NCBI GenBank assembly: GCA_947632745.1
Contig: CANRQH010000035.1
Span: 1-12,469, forward strand
Source: an uncultured Clostridia bacterium
Lineage (GTDB): Bacteria > Bacillota > Clostridia > TANB77 > CAG-508
Reading direction: 5' to 3'
DNA: 12,469 nucleotides
Position numbers and translations under genes: made by a program. The notes beneath the pieces are model-generated. The model worked only from the letters and a program-made list of their open reading frames with translations, did not search any database and had not been told where the DNA came from. This document shows positions 4,975 through 12,469 of the stretch, piece by piece. Positions within the stretch are counted from its first letter, which is position 1. Each line of letters starts with the position of its first letter.

Positions 4975-7477
4975 AAAAGCACGTCCCAAATGACATTTCT
5001 TTTGTTGTTAAAACCATTAATGATGCTTTTTTTCTCCGTCCTCAAAAGCATCACTTCTCCATCTTCATCAGTCCTATAAATTTTTGCACCGTATTGCATT
5101 AAGTCGGTTTAATACCTCTTCGTTTGGATGACCATAGTTATTGTTTTTGCCAACTCCAATTAAAGCAATTTTAGGTTTTACTAAATCTAAAAATTCTTCT
5201 GTTGAAGATGATTTAGAGCCATGATGTGCAATTTTTAAAACTGTGGATTCTAAAATATTTGTAGATTTATATTTTGAAACTAATTCTTTTTCTGCCTGTT
5301 CTTCAATATCTCCAGTAAAAAGCATGCTAAAGTTATTGCAAACCATCTTGCATACTAGTGCATTGTTATTAACTGAATTTTCTGTAATTTGTTTTGAAGG
5401 CTCAGGCCATAAAACATTAAAATAAAAATTATTTTCAATATTGATTATATTTCCAGCTTGTACCACAATTAAATTTATTTTTTGTTTTTGTACTATATCT
5501 AAAAATTTCTGCAAATTTTCTGATGTTTCAAATTGCTTGCCAATAATTATGTTTTTTATTTTCATATTTTCCATGATGTAAAGCACACCGCCCACATGGT
5601 CTGTGTCAAAATGGCTAATTATTACATAATCTAATGTCTTTATTTTTCTATCTAACATATATGGCATTAAAGTATTTTTACCGAACATTAAAACTTTCGC
5701 TCCCTCCTCCATCCACTAAAATTGTCTTATTTTTAGGAGTTATAATTAAACATGAATCTCCCTGACCTACATCTATAAAATAAATTCTAAGATTTTTTGG
5801 AATAACCCAAATAAAGAAATTAAATATGCATATTATTAAAATCATTGAAATAATTTTTCTTTTATTTAACTTTAATTTATATTTTATTAAACTTACTAGA
5901 TTTTTTACTCTCTTTTGAAAACCTGTTTTATTTTTTTCTAAATTTATTTTTACTATATAATTGATTATAAAAACTATAAAATAATAAATTATAATTTGGA
6001 ATAAATTTGGTGTCACAACATAAATTTTATTTAAGGGAAGTTTTTCTCCAACTTTTGAAATAACAAGTAGCACATTTAAGAATATAGATAATATTTTTTG
6101 AATTAAGTCTATTTTAAATATTATAAAAACCAAACCTAATATTACTATTTCTCCTACTAAAAAACTTGTAATTACACTTATAATTAAGCTTGTAATACTT
6201 ACAGTATTAAATGTTATAGCCGTAATTGGAATAACAGCAATACTTGCTGAAATTGTAAGTAAAATAGCATCTTTTATAAGTATCATTATTTTTGTGTTTA
6301 GAATTTTTATTATAAATTTTGTTGTTTTTTTATTTCTTCTTATTGCTTTTCTTTCTGCTCTATCTAAATAATCAAGAAAGTATTTGTTTAATGTTGATTG
6401 AAATACAATAATTCCTATTGTTCCTGCAAAAGATAGCTGAACTCCAACATTTAATATTAAAAAAGGATTATAAATTAACAGAATCATTAACGATATACTT
6501 AATGCTTCCCATGTGTCTTTTCTTCTATAAAAAAAGTTTGACATAAGAACTATAATTCCAGTAATTCCTGCTCTTACAACAGATGGTGAAAAATTCACTA
6601 TACACATATACATAAAAATAACTAAACTTGTAATAGGTTTTGAATAATGTTTTCCTGCTAATTTATTAAAAATTAAACTTGATATAATTATAATATAAGA
6701 TATATGCATCCCTGAAATTGCTAAAATATATGAAATATTACTTTCAGAAAAATCGTTTATAATTTTTTCTTCTATATCTGTTTTGTCTCCTAAAAGAATT
6801 CCTTGAATTATAGCTTTTTCATCTGCTTTCATTTTTGAATTATTTATTATTTGTTTAAATTTTTCAGCTAATTTATTTGTGTATTTTAATAAAAAATTCC
6901 CATTATTTTTTGATTTGATATTTACTTGATTTGCATATACTAGGCCATATACTTTTTTAGTTTTTAAATATGAACTATAATCAAATCCTTTGTAATTTGT
7001 GCGTTTTGAAGGTAATTCAAATTTTCCATTAACAGATATCTTGTCTCCATACTTTAACTTCTGATTTCGAGCATAAACCTCTAAATAGGTATTTTTATAT
7101 TTTGTAGTTTCTACTTTAATTTTATATTTATTGTCCTCACAAAATACAACAGTCCCAGTAATTTCAATATTTTTGTTATCTACATTTTCATACAAATTTT
7201 CATATCTATAATTTTGATATAAAACTATTGAATTTGATATTATTGAAGAAATAATTATGATTTTAATTACTTTTTTATTGAAAACTATTTTTATATATCT
7301 AAAATACCTTTTAAATGAAATTAGCTTGAATTTTTCTTTTTTATAGTTGCCTCGATATTTGTACACCAAAAAAACAAGTAAATAAAAAAGGACTATACTG
7401 ATTTTACAATATAGCCCCATAAATATTCCTATTATATATCCTATAGATAGTGTTAAAATCTTCCTGTTTTCTAACAT
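4971..7477 (-). CDS. comEC: ComEC/Rec2 DNA-uptake channel, requiring two +1 shifts at CGG
   Basis: ComEC forms the inner-membrane channel that takes up single-stranded DNA in competence and carries a metallo-beta-lactamase-like domain proposed to degrade the other strand. The reconstructed protein has about 834 residues. It has N-terminal helices, an OB-like DUF4131 region (about 95-190), a multi-helix Competence domain with the AISGMH motif (253-258), and a C-terminal MBL domain with DVGQGD (569-574), VDGGG (588-592), SHFDTDHVGG (from 621) and AHHGSKSSS. The zero frame stops at 5678 directly after CGG. Skipping the C at 5683 enters the MBL frame. That frame stops at 5074 after a second CGG; skipping the C at 5091 gives GAKIYRTDEDGEVMLLRTE and ends at TGA 4971. 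The last eight or so residues (RNVIWDVLF) are encoded by the flanking repeat. Start: ATG after GGAGAG, eight bases beyond the NlpC/P60 stop, so the two genes share an operon. Confidence 0.9.
4975..4995. repeat. Right copy of the 21-bp inverted repeat flanking hicAB
   Basis: The plus strand reads AAAAGCACGTCCCAAATGACA, the inverted partner of 3784-3804 with two mismatches. In the minus-strand comEC frame it encodes the final residues of the protein, suggesting that the original comEC end was altered when the repeat arrived. Confidence 0.7.
5021..5053. repeat. 10-bp inverted repeat in the comEC 3' region
   Basis: TGATGCTTTT (5021-5030) and AAAAGCATCA (5044-5053) form a perfect stem with a 13-base loop. 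It lies inside the comEC tail, about 35 bases downstream (minus strand) of the second CGG shift site. There is no T run after it. It could be a relic terminator, a stimulatory structure or chance. Confidence 0.4.
5089..5091 (-). other. Candidate +1 frameshift site 2 in comEC: ATA C GGT GCA
   Basis: The zero frame reads ATA CGG TGC AAA AAT TTA TAG. Skipping the C at 5091 gives ATA GGT GCA AAA ATT TAT AGG ACT GAT, that is IGAKIYRTD, the conserved end of the ComEC MBL domain. An intact Arg codon CGA lies close by at 5104-5106, so CGN as such is not avoided. Confidence 0.85.
5681..5683 (-). other. Candidate +1 frameshift site 1 in comEC: GTT C GGT AAA
   Basis: The zero frame reads AAT GTT CGG TAA and stops at once. 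Skipping the C at 5683 gives AAT GTT GGT AAA AAT, joining VDGGGSESFNV to GKNTLMPYMLD, an uninterrupted ComEC MBL domain. Without the shift, the HxDxDH metal site would be lost. Confidence 0.87.
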
Positions 7478-7485
7478 ATCTCTCC

Positions 7486-8940
7486 TTAATATATTATTCT
7501 TCTTGCTCCAGCAAATCTTGATGAATAATAATTTTCTGATAAAGATGTTGTAATTACACCTTTTTTAGAATTTGCTGCATGTATGAATGTATCACTACCA
7601 ATATATATTCCTACATGACCTATTTTTGAATTTGATGAATTATTGAATAATACTAAATCTCCTGGTTGTAATTCTGCTCTTGATACACCTATACCATTTG
7701 ATATTTGTGCATAAGATGACCTATTTAGTGTTATTCCAAAGTTTTTATATACATAATATGTAAGTCCTGAACAGTCAAATCCAGTCGATGGAGATGCACC
7801 CCCAGATACATATTTATACCCTAAATATTGTTTTGCAAAGTTTACAATATCATTTCCTGTAACTCCTGATGCAGAAGCTCTCGCACTAGATTGTGCTGTT
7901 GTTGTTGAAGCTACGTTATTTTCTACAACTTGCTCAGTATTTGGCTGAGTCTCGTTTTGCTTAGCTTCTCCCCTTTTTATCTCTTCACTTCTTGATGATA
8001 TATTTGTTTTAGTATCAGATAAATATTGGCTAGCAACATATCCTGTAGTATCTTTAATACTTATTTTTGTCCATTTGCTATCTACTTCTTCTAAAACTGT
8101 AACTTCATCATTTAATGATAGTTGTTTTATAACATTTGCATTACTTTCTGGTTTTTCTCTAACATTTAATGTTTCTGTTGATACATATTTAGTATTAGAT
8201 GTACTTTCATTATTTTCTGTGTTATTTTCATCACTTGCTTGTGTATTATTTTCTTCGCTTACACCACTTGTTTCATCTGAAGAATTATTAGTTTCTTCTG
8301 TTTTAACTTTACCTAATAGTACCCATCCAGATACTTCATCTGTTTGTACATAACACCATTTATTTATTACTTCTATTACTGTAATTTCAGTATTTTCATT
8401 TATTTTTCCAATTGCACTTGAATTAATAGATGGTAATATTTTAACATCAACCGTGTCAAGTAATTTTCCGGTATATCCTGCTTGTAATGAATTTGCCTCA
8501 GTGTTTTCGTTTCCTTGTGTAGTACTATTTTCACCTTGTTCAACAGAATTTGCATTTTCATCTGAATTTGTATCATCACTACTTGTTTCATTATTTTCTA
8601 CAGTTTCGTTAGATGTATTGTCATTTTCGTTTTCTACAGAAGTATTTTCATTAGTTGTATCATCAGTCGTATTTTCTGAAGATGTATCTTCTTCAACAGA
8701 AAGTAAGTCTTTTCTAATATAACCTGTAGAACCATTATATGTTACTTTATACCATTCGCCTTCTTCACCATCTATTTCAACTTCTGTACCTTTAGAAAGT
8801 GAATTTACAACTTCACTTGACGTTGAAGCTTCTTTTCTTATTCTTGTTGAACCATTTAAGGTTTTTCCTGTTGTAGCATATACGTTTGTACTTATAAATA
8901 TTAATCCTATGCATAATATAATTTTAATTGATTGCTTCAT
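7486..8940 (-). CDS. Secreted SH3b-repeat NlpC/P60 cell-wall hydrolase
   Basis: 484 residues. A signal peptide (MKQSIKIILCIGLIFISTNVYA, likely cut after residue 22) is followed by three SH3b repeats (about 28-82, 157-212 and 252-308) separated by long Ser/Thr/Asn/Glu-rich linkers, then a C-terminal NlpC/P60 domain (about 362-484). The NlpC/P60 catalytic residues are all present: Cys390 in FDCSGL, His442 in GHVGIYIG and His454 in FIHAAN. Such enzymes cleave peptide stems in peptidoglycan (typically gamma-D-Glu to the diamino acid), with SH3b repeats binding the wall. The flexible acidic linkers suit a protein working in the wall. It has a strong promoter of its own and a good RBS (AGGAG, six bases before ATG). 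comEC follows after eight bases. Its exact role in division, sporulation or turnover cannot be told from sequence. Confidence 0.92.
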   Translation of the reverse strand: MKQSIKIILCIGLIFISTNVYATTGKTLNGSTRIRKEASTSSEVVNSLSKGTEVEIDGEEGEWYKVTYNGSTGYIRKDLLSVEEDTSSENTTDDTTNENTSVENENDNTSNETVENNETSSDDTNSDENANSVEQGENSTTQGNENTEANSLQAGYTGKLLDTVDVKILPSINSSAIGKINENTEITVIEVINKWCYVQTDEVSGWVLLGKVKTEETNNSSDETSGVSEENNTQASDENNTENNESTSNTKYVSTETLNVREKPESNANVIKQLSLNDEVTVLEEVDSKWTKISIKDTTGYVASQYLSDTKTNISSRSEEIKRGEAKQNETQPNTEQVVENNVASTTTAQSSARASASGVTGNDIVNFAKQYLGYKYVSGGASPSTGFDCSGLTYYVYKNFGITLNRSSYAQISNGIGVSRAELQPGDLVLFNNSSNSKIGHVGIYIGSDTFIHAANSKKGVITTSLSENYYSSRFAGARRIIY

Positions 8941-8972
8941 AAAATTCTCCTGTTTCCATTTTTAATAATCGT

Positions 8973-9001
8973 AGTATATACTTTTTCGACAAAAAAGTCA
9001 A
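8973..9001 (-). promoter_or_regulatory. Sigma-A-type promoter for the NlpC/P60-comEC operon
   Basis: On the minus strand, -35 TTGACT (8996-9001), a 17-base spacer and -10 TATACT (8973-8978) closely match consensus. The start site is expected near 8966, about 26 bases before the ATG at 8940. Confidence 0.75.
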
Positions 9002-9011
9002 CAACTTTTTT
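8991..9011 (-). terminator. Possible weak terminator after the calcium ATPase
   Basis: An 8-bp A/T-rich stem (AAAAAAGT, 9004-9011 as read on the minus strand, with ACTTTTTT, 8991-8998) has a five-base loop and lies 14 bases past the ATPase stop. It overlaps the -35 box of the next promoter. Stem strength is low. Confidence 0.4.
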
Positions 9012-9025
9012 ACATAAAATATGAA

Positions 9026-11767
9026 CTATTTTTCATCACTTAATGAATTTATTTTTAATAGTTTAAATATCTCTACGATAATAAGTGGAGCTATTACTAA
9101 AATTACAATTTCCACAATATTGTCCATTGGTAATATTGGAATACTAAACAATGTTCTAAGTGCTGGAACAAGTAATACCACAAACATCAAAGCAGCAGAA
9201 AGCAAAATTGCACCTATTAAAATTTTATTTGCAAATAAACTTGTTTTAAATGCTGATTTTTTATTATCTCTAATGTTAAATACATGAACTAGTTCAGATA
9301 ATGCCAAAACTATAAATGCCATTGTTTGACCTATTTCTATTTTTGTTTCATCAAGTGTTAAGCCATCTATTGGCTCATTTGTTGTAGCTAAACCTATTAT
9401 AAATGCTATTAAAGTTATTATTCCAATCATTACTCCTTGGTAAACAATTCTGTATGTCATTGATTTGGTAAATATTCCTTTTCCTGATTTAGTAGGTTTT
9501 CTTTCCATTATGTCTTCATTTGCAGGGTCAAATGCTAATGCTAAAGCAGGTAACGAGTCTGTTATTAAATTTATCCATAAAATATGAATTGGCATTAATA
9601 TTGCTAAATGTGAAATATCTGTTATTCCAAACCATTTTGCAAAAAGAGCTGTACCTAATGTTGCTAAAAGTAAAACTACTATTTCTCCAATATTACTTGC
9701 AAGTAAAAATTGAATTACTTTTAAAATATTGTCATAAATTCTTCTTCCCTCTTCTACTGCTGACACAACAGTTGCAAAATTATCATCTGTTAATATTACA
9801 TCTGCTGCTTCTTTAGCAACATCAGTTCCTACAATTCCCATGCTACAGCCAATATCTGCCTGTTTTAAAGAAGGACTGTCATTTACTCCGTCACCTGTCA
9901 TTGCAACAACTTCTCCTTTTTTTTGCCAAGCTTTTACTATACGTACTTTGTGTTCTGGTGCAACTCTTGCGTAAACTGAGTAATTTCTAATATTTTTTTC
10001 TAATTCTTCATCAGATATTTTATCAAGTTCTAAGCCTGTTATTGCTTCTTTTTCATCCTCTAAAATTCCTAATTTTTTAGCAATAGCTGTTGCAGTAACT
10101 TTATGGTCTCCTGTAATCATTACTGTTTTTATTCCAGCTGATTTACATTTATCTACTGCTTGTTTTGCTTCGTCTCTTGGTGGGTCAATCATTCCATATA
10201 AACCTACAAATGTTAAATTATTTTCTAATTCTTCTTTTTGAGGCTTGTGGTCTAACTCTTTATATGCAAAAGCTAAAACTCTTAAGGCATCTCTTGCCAT
10301 TTTTTCATTTATATCAAAAATTTTTGATTTATAGCTTGCTAAATCTTCTTTTATATCTCCATTTTGTATATATGATGTAGAAATGCTTAATAACTCATCA
10401 ACTCCACCTTTTGTAAATACTATATATTTTTCATTTACTTTGTGAACAGTTGTCATTAACTTTCTTTCTGAATCAAATGGAATTTCATCTACTCTTGGCA
10501 TTTCGTCATATATATTTTTTGTAAACCCTAATTTTAATGCAATATCAACTAATGCTGTTTCTGTTGGGTCACCAGTTAGCTTTCCATCTTCTGCAATTTT
10601 TGTATCATTACATAACATTCCATTATATACAAGTAATTTTATTTCTTGATTTTCACTATTATATTTTATTATATCGCTTTCTTCATTTAGATTTGAAACA
10701 TCATAAACATCATTATCTACAAATATTTTTTGTACAGTCATTTGATTTTTAGTTAAAGTTCCTGTTTTATCTGAACATATAACTGTTGCGCTTCCTAGTG
10801 TTTCAACTGCAGGTAAATGTTTTACTATAGCATTTCTCTTAACCATTTTTTGAACACCAATTGCAAGAACAATTGTTGAAACTGCAGCTAAACCTTCTGG
10901 AATTGCTGCAACTGCTAAACTTACAGCAGTCATAAACATTGAAATAACAGGTTTTCCTTGTAATAAACCTACTACAAAAATTACCAAACATATAACTAAT
11001 GCAACTATTCCTAAAGTTTTACCTAAATTGTTAAGTTTTATTTGAAGTGGAGTTTGCTTTTCTTCTTGGTTTGAAAGCATTCCTGCAATTTTTCCAACTT
11101 CTGTTGTCATACCTGTTTCTACTACAATTCCTTTGCCTCTACCATATGTAACAAGGCTTGAAGAAAATAACATATTTGTTTTATCTCCAATAGGAACTTC
11201 CTCCTCTTCAATTTTAGCTGCTTGTTTTTCTACTGGAACAGACTCCCCAGTAAGTGAAGCTTCTTGTACTTTCAAATTTATGGCATCTATAATTCTTAAA
11301 TCTGCTGGAACATAATCTCCTGTATCTAATATAACAATATCTCCTGGAACTAAATCATTACTTGGAATAACAGCCATTTTTCCATCTCTTAATACTTTAG
11401 CTTCATGCCCACTTAATTTTTGCAATGCTTCTAAAGATTTTTCTGCTTTAGCTTCTTGGGCTACTCCAATTATGGCATTAAATATTACGACAATTAAAAT
11501 AATAATAGAATCTGTAATTCCTTCTCCTTGTGCAATAGAAACTGCACCCGAAACAATAGCTGCAATAATTAAAACAATAATCATAAAATCTTTAAATTGT
11601 TCTAAGAATTTTTGAACTAAAGACTTTTTCTTTTCAGCTTTTAATTCATTTAAGCCATACTTTGCAATTCTTTTATTGACTTCTGATTGATTTAAGCCGT
11701 TTTGCAAAGATGTCTCAAGTTCTTTTTCAGTTTCTTCAACTGTCATATTAAACCATCTTTTTTCCAT
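9026..11767 (-). CDS. P-type calcium-transporting ATPase (P2A, SERCA-like)
   Basis: 913 residues, the usual length for a bacterial P2A pump exporting Ca2+ with ATP hydrolysis. Visible in order are an N-terminal cation-ATPase domain, the actuator motif TGES (173-176), the TM4 ion-site motif AIPEGL (288-293), the phosphorylation site DKTGTLT (Asp333), TGDPTE and KGGVDELL in the nucleotide-binding domain, ITGDH (551-555) and the hinge motif GDGVND (625-630). The TM6 motif NLITDSLPALAL (Asn733, Thr736, Asp737) corresponds to the calcium ligands of SERCA, which argues for Ca2+ rather than Na+/K+ or Mg2+. LSELVHVFN in a late helix fits the same group. Start: ATG after AAAGGAT. The gene lies 38 bases downstream of the GtrA-type gene and may be cotranscribed. 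It contains several out-of-frame CGG triplets and is intact. Confidence 0.95.
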   Translation of the reverse strand: MEKRWFNMTVEETEKELETSLQNGLNQSEVNKRIAKYGLNELKAEKKKSLVQKFLEQFKDFMIIVLIIAAIVSGAVSIAQGEGITDSIIILIVVIFNAIIGVAQEAKAEKSLEALQKLSGHEAKVLRDGKMAVIPSNDLVPGDIVILDTGDYVPADLRIIDAINLKVQEASLTGESVPVEKQAAKIEEEEVPIGDKTNMLFSSSLVTYGRGKGIVVETGMTTEVGKIAGMLSNQEEKQTPLQIKLNNLGKTLGIVALVICLVIFVVGLLQGKPVISMFMTAVSLAVAAIPEGLAAVSTIVLAIGVQKMVKRNAIVKHLPAVETLGSATVICSDKTGTLTKNQMTVQKIFVDNDVYDVSNLNEESDIIKYNSENQEIKLLVYNGMLCNDTKIAEDGKLTGDPTETALVDIALKLGFTKNIYDEMPRVDEIPFDSERKLMTTVHKVNEKYIVFTKGGVDELLSISTSYIQNGDIKEDLASYKSKIFDINEKMARDALRVLAFAYKELDHKPQKEELENNLTFVGLYGMIDPPRDEAKQAVDKCKSAGIKTVMITGDHKVTATAIAKKLGILEDEKEAITGLELDKISDEELEKNIRNYSVYARVAPEHKVRIVKAWQKKGEVVAMTGDGVNDSPSLKQADIGCSMGIVGTDVAKEAADVILTDDNFATVVSAVEEGRRIYDNILKVIQFLLASNIGEIVVLLLATLGTALFAKWFGITDISHLAILMPIHILWINLITDSLPALALAFDPANEDIMERKPTKSGKGIFTKSMTYRIVYQGVMIGIITLIAFIIGLATTNEPIDGLTLDETKIEIGQTMAFIVLALSELVHVFNIRDNKKSAFKTSLFANKILIGAILLSAALMFVVLLVPALRTLFSIPILPMDNIVEIVILVIAPLIIVEIFKLLKINSLSDEK

Positions 11768-11805
11768 ACAAATTCATCCTTTCTAAAAATCAATTTTGGG
11801 CAAAA

Positions 11806-12291
11806 TTATTTTTTAGCAAAAACTAATATTTTGCTTAACACAAAATTTAATATTATTACAACTATATTAGCCACTACTTTCATTAATATGTCATTTATAT
11901 GTAACCATATTGCAATGTTCATCATTAATATACTTAGTATTTCTGTAAATATTCTACACCCTGTAAATGATGTTATTTCTTTTAATAATTCATGTATGTT
12001 ATTTGTCTTACTTTTAAATACATATATTTTATTTGTAATATATGCAAAAATTATTGAAATTATAAATGATATTATTTCACTTGTATTTACTTTTATGCTT
12101 TCACTTGGAATCCACTTTAAAATTACACTCGACAGTATAGCATATGAAAGTATATTAACAATTGTTGTTAATGCTCCGAAAATTAAGTATCTCATTCCTT
12201 CTTGGTGTTTTCTGTACCAGTTTGCAACTATTCCTAATTTGATTTTTTCTAATATTTTTAAAGCTATTTCTTCTATTTTATCTACTAACAT
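11806..12291 (-). CDS. GtrA-family membrane protein
   Basis: 161 residues with four predicted membrane helices and lysine-rich loops, matching the GtrA-like family (PF04138). Family patterns visible are RYLIFGALTTIVNILSYAI in the first helix, FAYITNKIYVFKS after the second, EITSFTGCRIFTEIL leading into the third, and VANIVVIILNFVLSKILVF in the last. Family members are thought to move polyprenyl-linked sugars across the membrane for wall polysaccharide or teichoic acid decoration. No glycosyltransferase partner is in view, so the substrate is unknown. A 35-residue cytoplasmic N-terminal extension precedes the first helix. Start: ATG after GGAG at 5-6 bases. It starts close behind the spoVG terminator with little room for a promoter, so it may depend on read-through. 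Confidence 0.88.
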   Translation of the reverse strand: MLVDKIEEIALKILEKIKLGIVANWYRKHQEGMRYLIFGALTTIVNILSYAILSSVILKWIPSESIKVNTSEIISFIISIIFAYITNKIYVFKSKTNNIHELLKEITSFTGCRIFTEILSILMMNIAIWLHINDILMKVVANIVVIILNFVLSKILVFAKK

Positions 12292-12318
12292 TTTTTCTCC
12301 TTATTTCTTTTAACTAAA

Positions 12319-12345
12319 AAAGGATTATTTTTTAAATAATCCTTT
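12319..12345 (-). terminator. Intrinsic terminator of spoVG
   Basis: A perfect 12-bp stem (AAAGGATTATTT with AAATAATCCTTT, 12319-12330 and 12334-12345) with a three-base loop starts 13 bases after the spoVG stop. In the minus direction it is followed by TTAGTT after the T-ending stem, a standard intrinsic terminator shape. Confidence 0.85.
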
Positions 12346-12358
12346 CTCTTTATTCTAA

Positions 12359-12469
12359 TTATTCAGCTTCTCCTTCAGCTTCAGGAGCATTATAAGCTTC
12401 TAATATAGCAGTTTGAATTTTTTCCCTTGTTTCAGGGTTAATTGGATGAGCTATATCCTTGAATTCTCC
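12359..12469 (-). CDS. spoVG: SpoVG, C-terminal part (start outside window)
   Basis: The last 36 codons and stop of SpoVG, a small site-specific nucleic-acid-binding regulator conserved in Firmicutes and linked to sporulation septation, capsule and stress control. The frame is open to the right edge, and the gene continues beyond it. The visible sequence GEFKDIAHPINPETREKIQ matches the strongly conserved SpoVG block (GEFrDIAHPIN-x-E/G-TR-x-KIQ). An acidic, poorly conserved tail (APEAEGEAE) follows, as is usual. The family is about 85-100 residues, so over half is missing. A terminator lies directly downstream. Confidence 0.95.
   Translation of the reverse strand, partial: GEFKDIAHPINPETREKIQTAILEAYNAPEAEGEAE

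Noticed and set aside
5021..5053. Hairpin downstream of the second comEC site as a required frameshift stimulator
   Set aside because: It is about 35 bases away and no comparable hairpin was seen at the other sites.
5074..5712. The 212-residue MBL frame as an independent gene
   Set aside because: Its ATG lies within the codons for the ComEC DGGG motif in another frame. The first ten residues have no ComEC similarity, and the match begins exactly at the Gly after the CGG.
5701..5713. SD-like GGAGGAGGGA upstream of the first comEC CGG site, as a prfB-like frameshift stimulator
   Set aside because: It lies about 17 bases upstream rather than 3, encodes the conserved DGGGS motif, and has no equivalent at the other three sites.
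2438..7477. mtaB and comEC as decayed pseudogenes or random sequencing errors
   Set aside because: All lesions are the same type (one C before GGN), all create a zero-frame CGG, and no other indels or stops occur. Error is not excluded without reads, but it would have to be context-specific and spare the many out-of-frame CGG and plain GG sites.
8400..8722. Antisense and alternate-frame open frames within the SH3b linker region
   Set aside because: They arise from the low-complexity Ser/Thr/Asn/Glu codons of the NlpC/P60 gene and show no protein features of their own.
11792..11807. AATTTTG-GG-CAAAATT palindrome at the gtrA stop as a terminator
   Set aside because: The loop is too small, the effective stem is short and A/T-rich, and the T run is imperfect. 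The ATPase gene follows closely and may be cotranscribed.

Overview
The window looks like chromosomal DNA from a low-GC, spore-forming, Clostridia-like Firmicute. The base composition is strongly AT-rich, ribosome binding sites are AGGAG-type, and the gene content includes the C-terminus of SpoVG, a BofC-like protein, a TIGR04086 membrane protein, MtaB and a ComEC of Gram-positive type. The species cannot be named from the sequence. No rRNA, tRNA, CRISPR array or transposase gene is visible, and no gene-free stretch exceeds 300 bases.

Layout: a plus-strand hemolysin III/PAQR membrane protein enters from the left edge (3-545) and ends at a bidirectional terminator. Everything else is on the minus strand and reads right to left: spoVG (partial, right edge), a GtrA-type membrane protein, a P2A calcium ATPase, a secreted SH3b-NlpC/P60 wall hydrolase, comEC, hicA-hicB, a BofC-like membrane-anchored protein, mtaB, a two-unit ThyX-like protein and a TIGR04086/DUF3792 membrane protein. 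The hicAB-BofC-like block is bounded by a 21-bp inverted repeat (19/21 identical).

The main discovery candidate is a decoding rule. Three genes are broken by single-base +1 frameshifts: mtaB once, comEC twice, and very probably the TIGR04086 gene once. Every break is an extra C directly before a GGN glycine codon, so the zero-frame triplet at the break is CGG. A by-eye scan of the annotated coding sequence found CGG in the zero frame exactly four times, at exactly these four places. CGG never appears as a plain arginine codon, although CGA and CGT do. About thirteen out-of-frame CGG triplets (NNC-GGN or NCG-GNN) sit in intact genes. This fits a lineage in which CGG has lost its arginine decoding and the ribosome skips the C, or reads CGGN as a four-base codon, and inserts glycine. 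I know of no description of such a system in bacteria, though CGG is known to be unassigned or reassigned in some low-GC bacteria. Sequencing error is the competing explanation, but the exact match of breaks and zero-frame CGG makes random error unlikely.

Other points of interest are a ThyX-like protein with two half-signatures split between tandem units, a palindrome over the thyX start site, and a palindrome in the hicA promoter.
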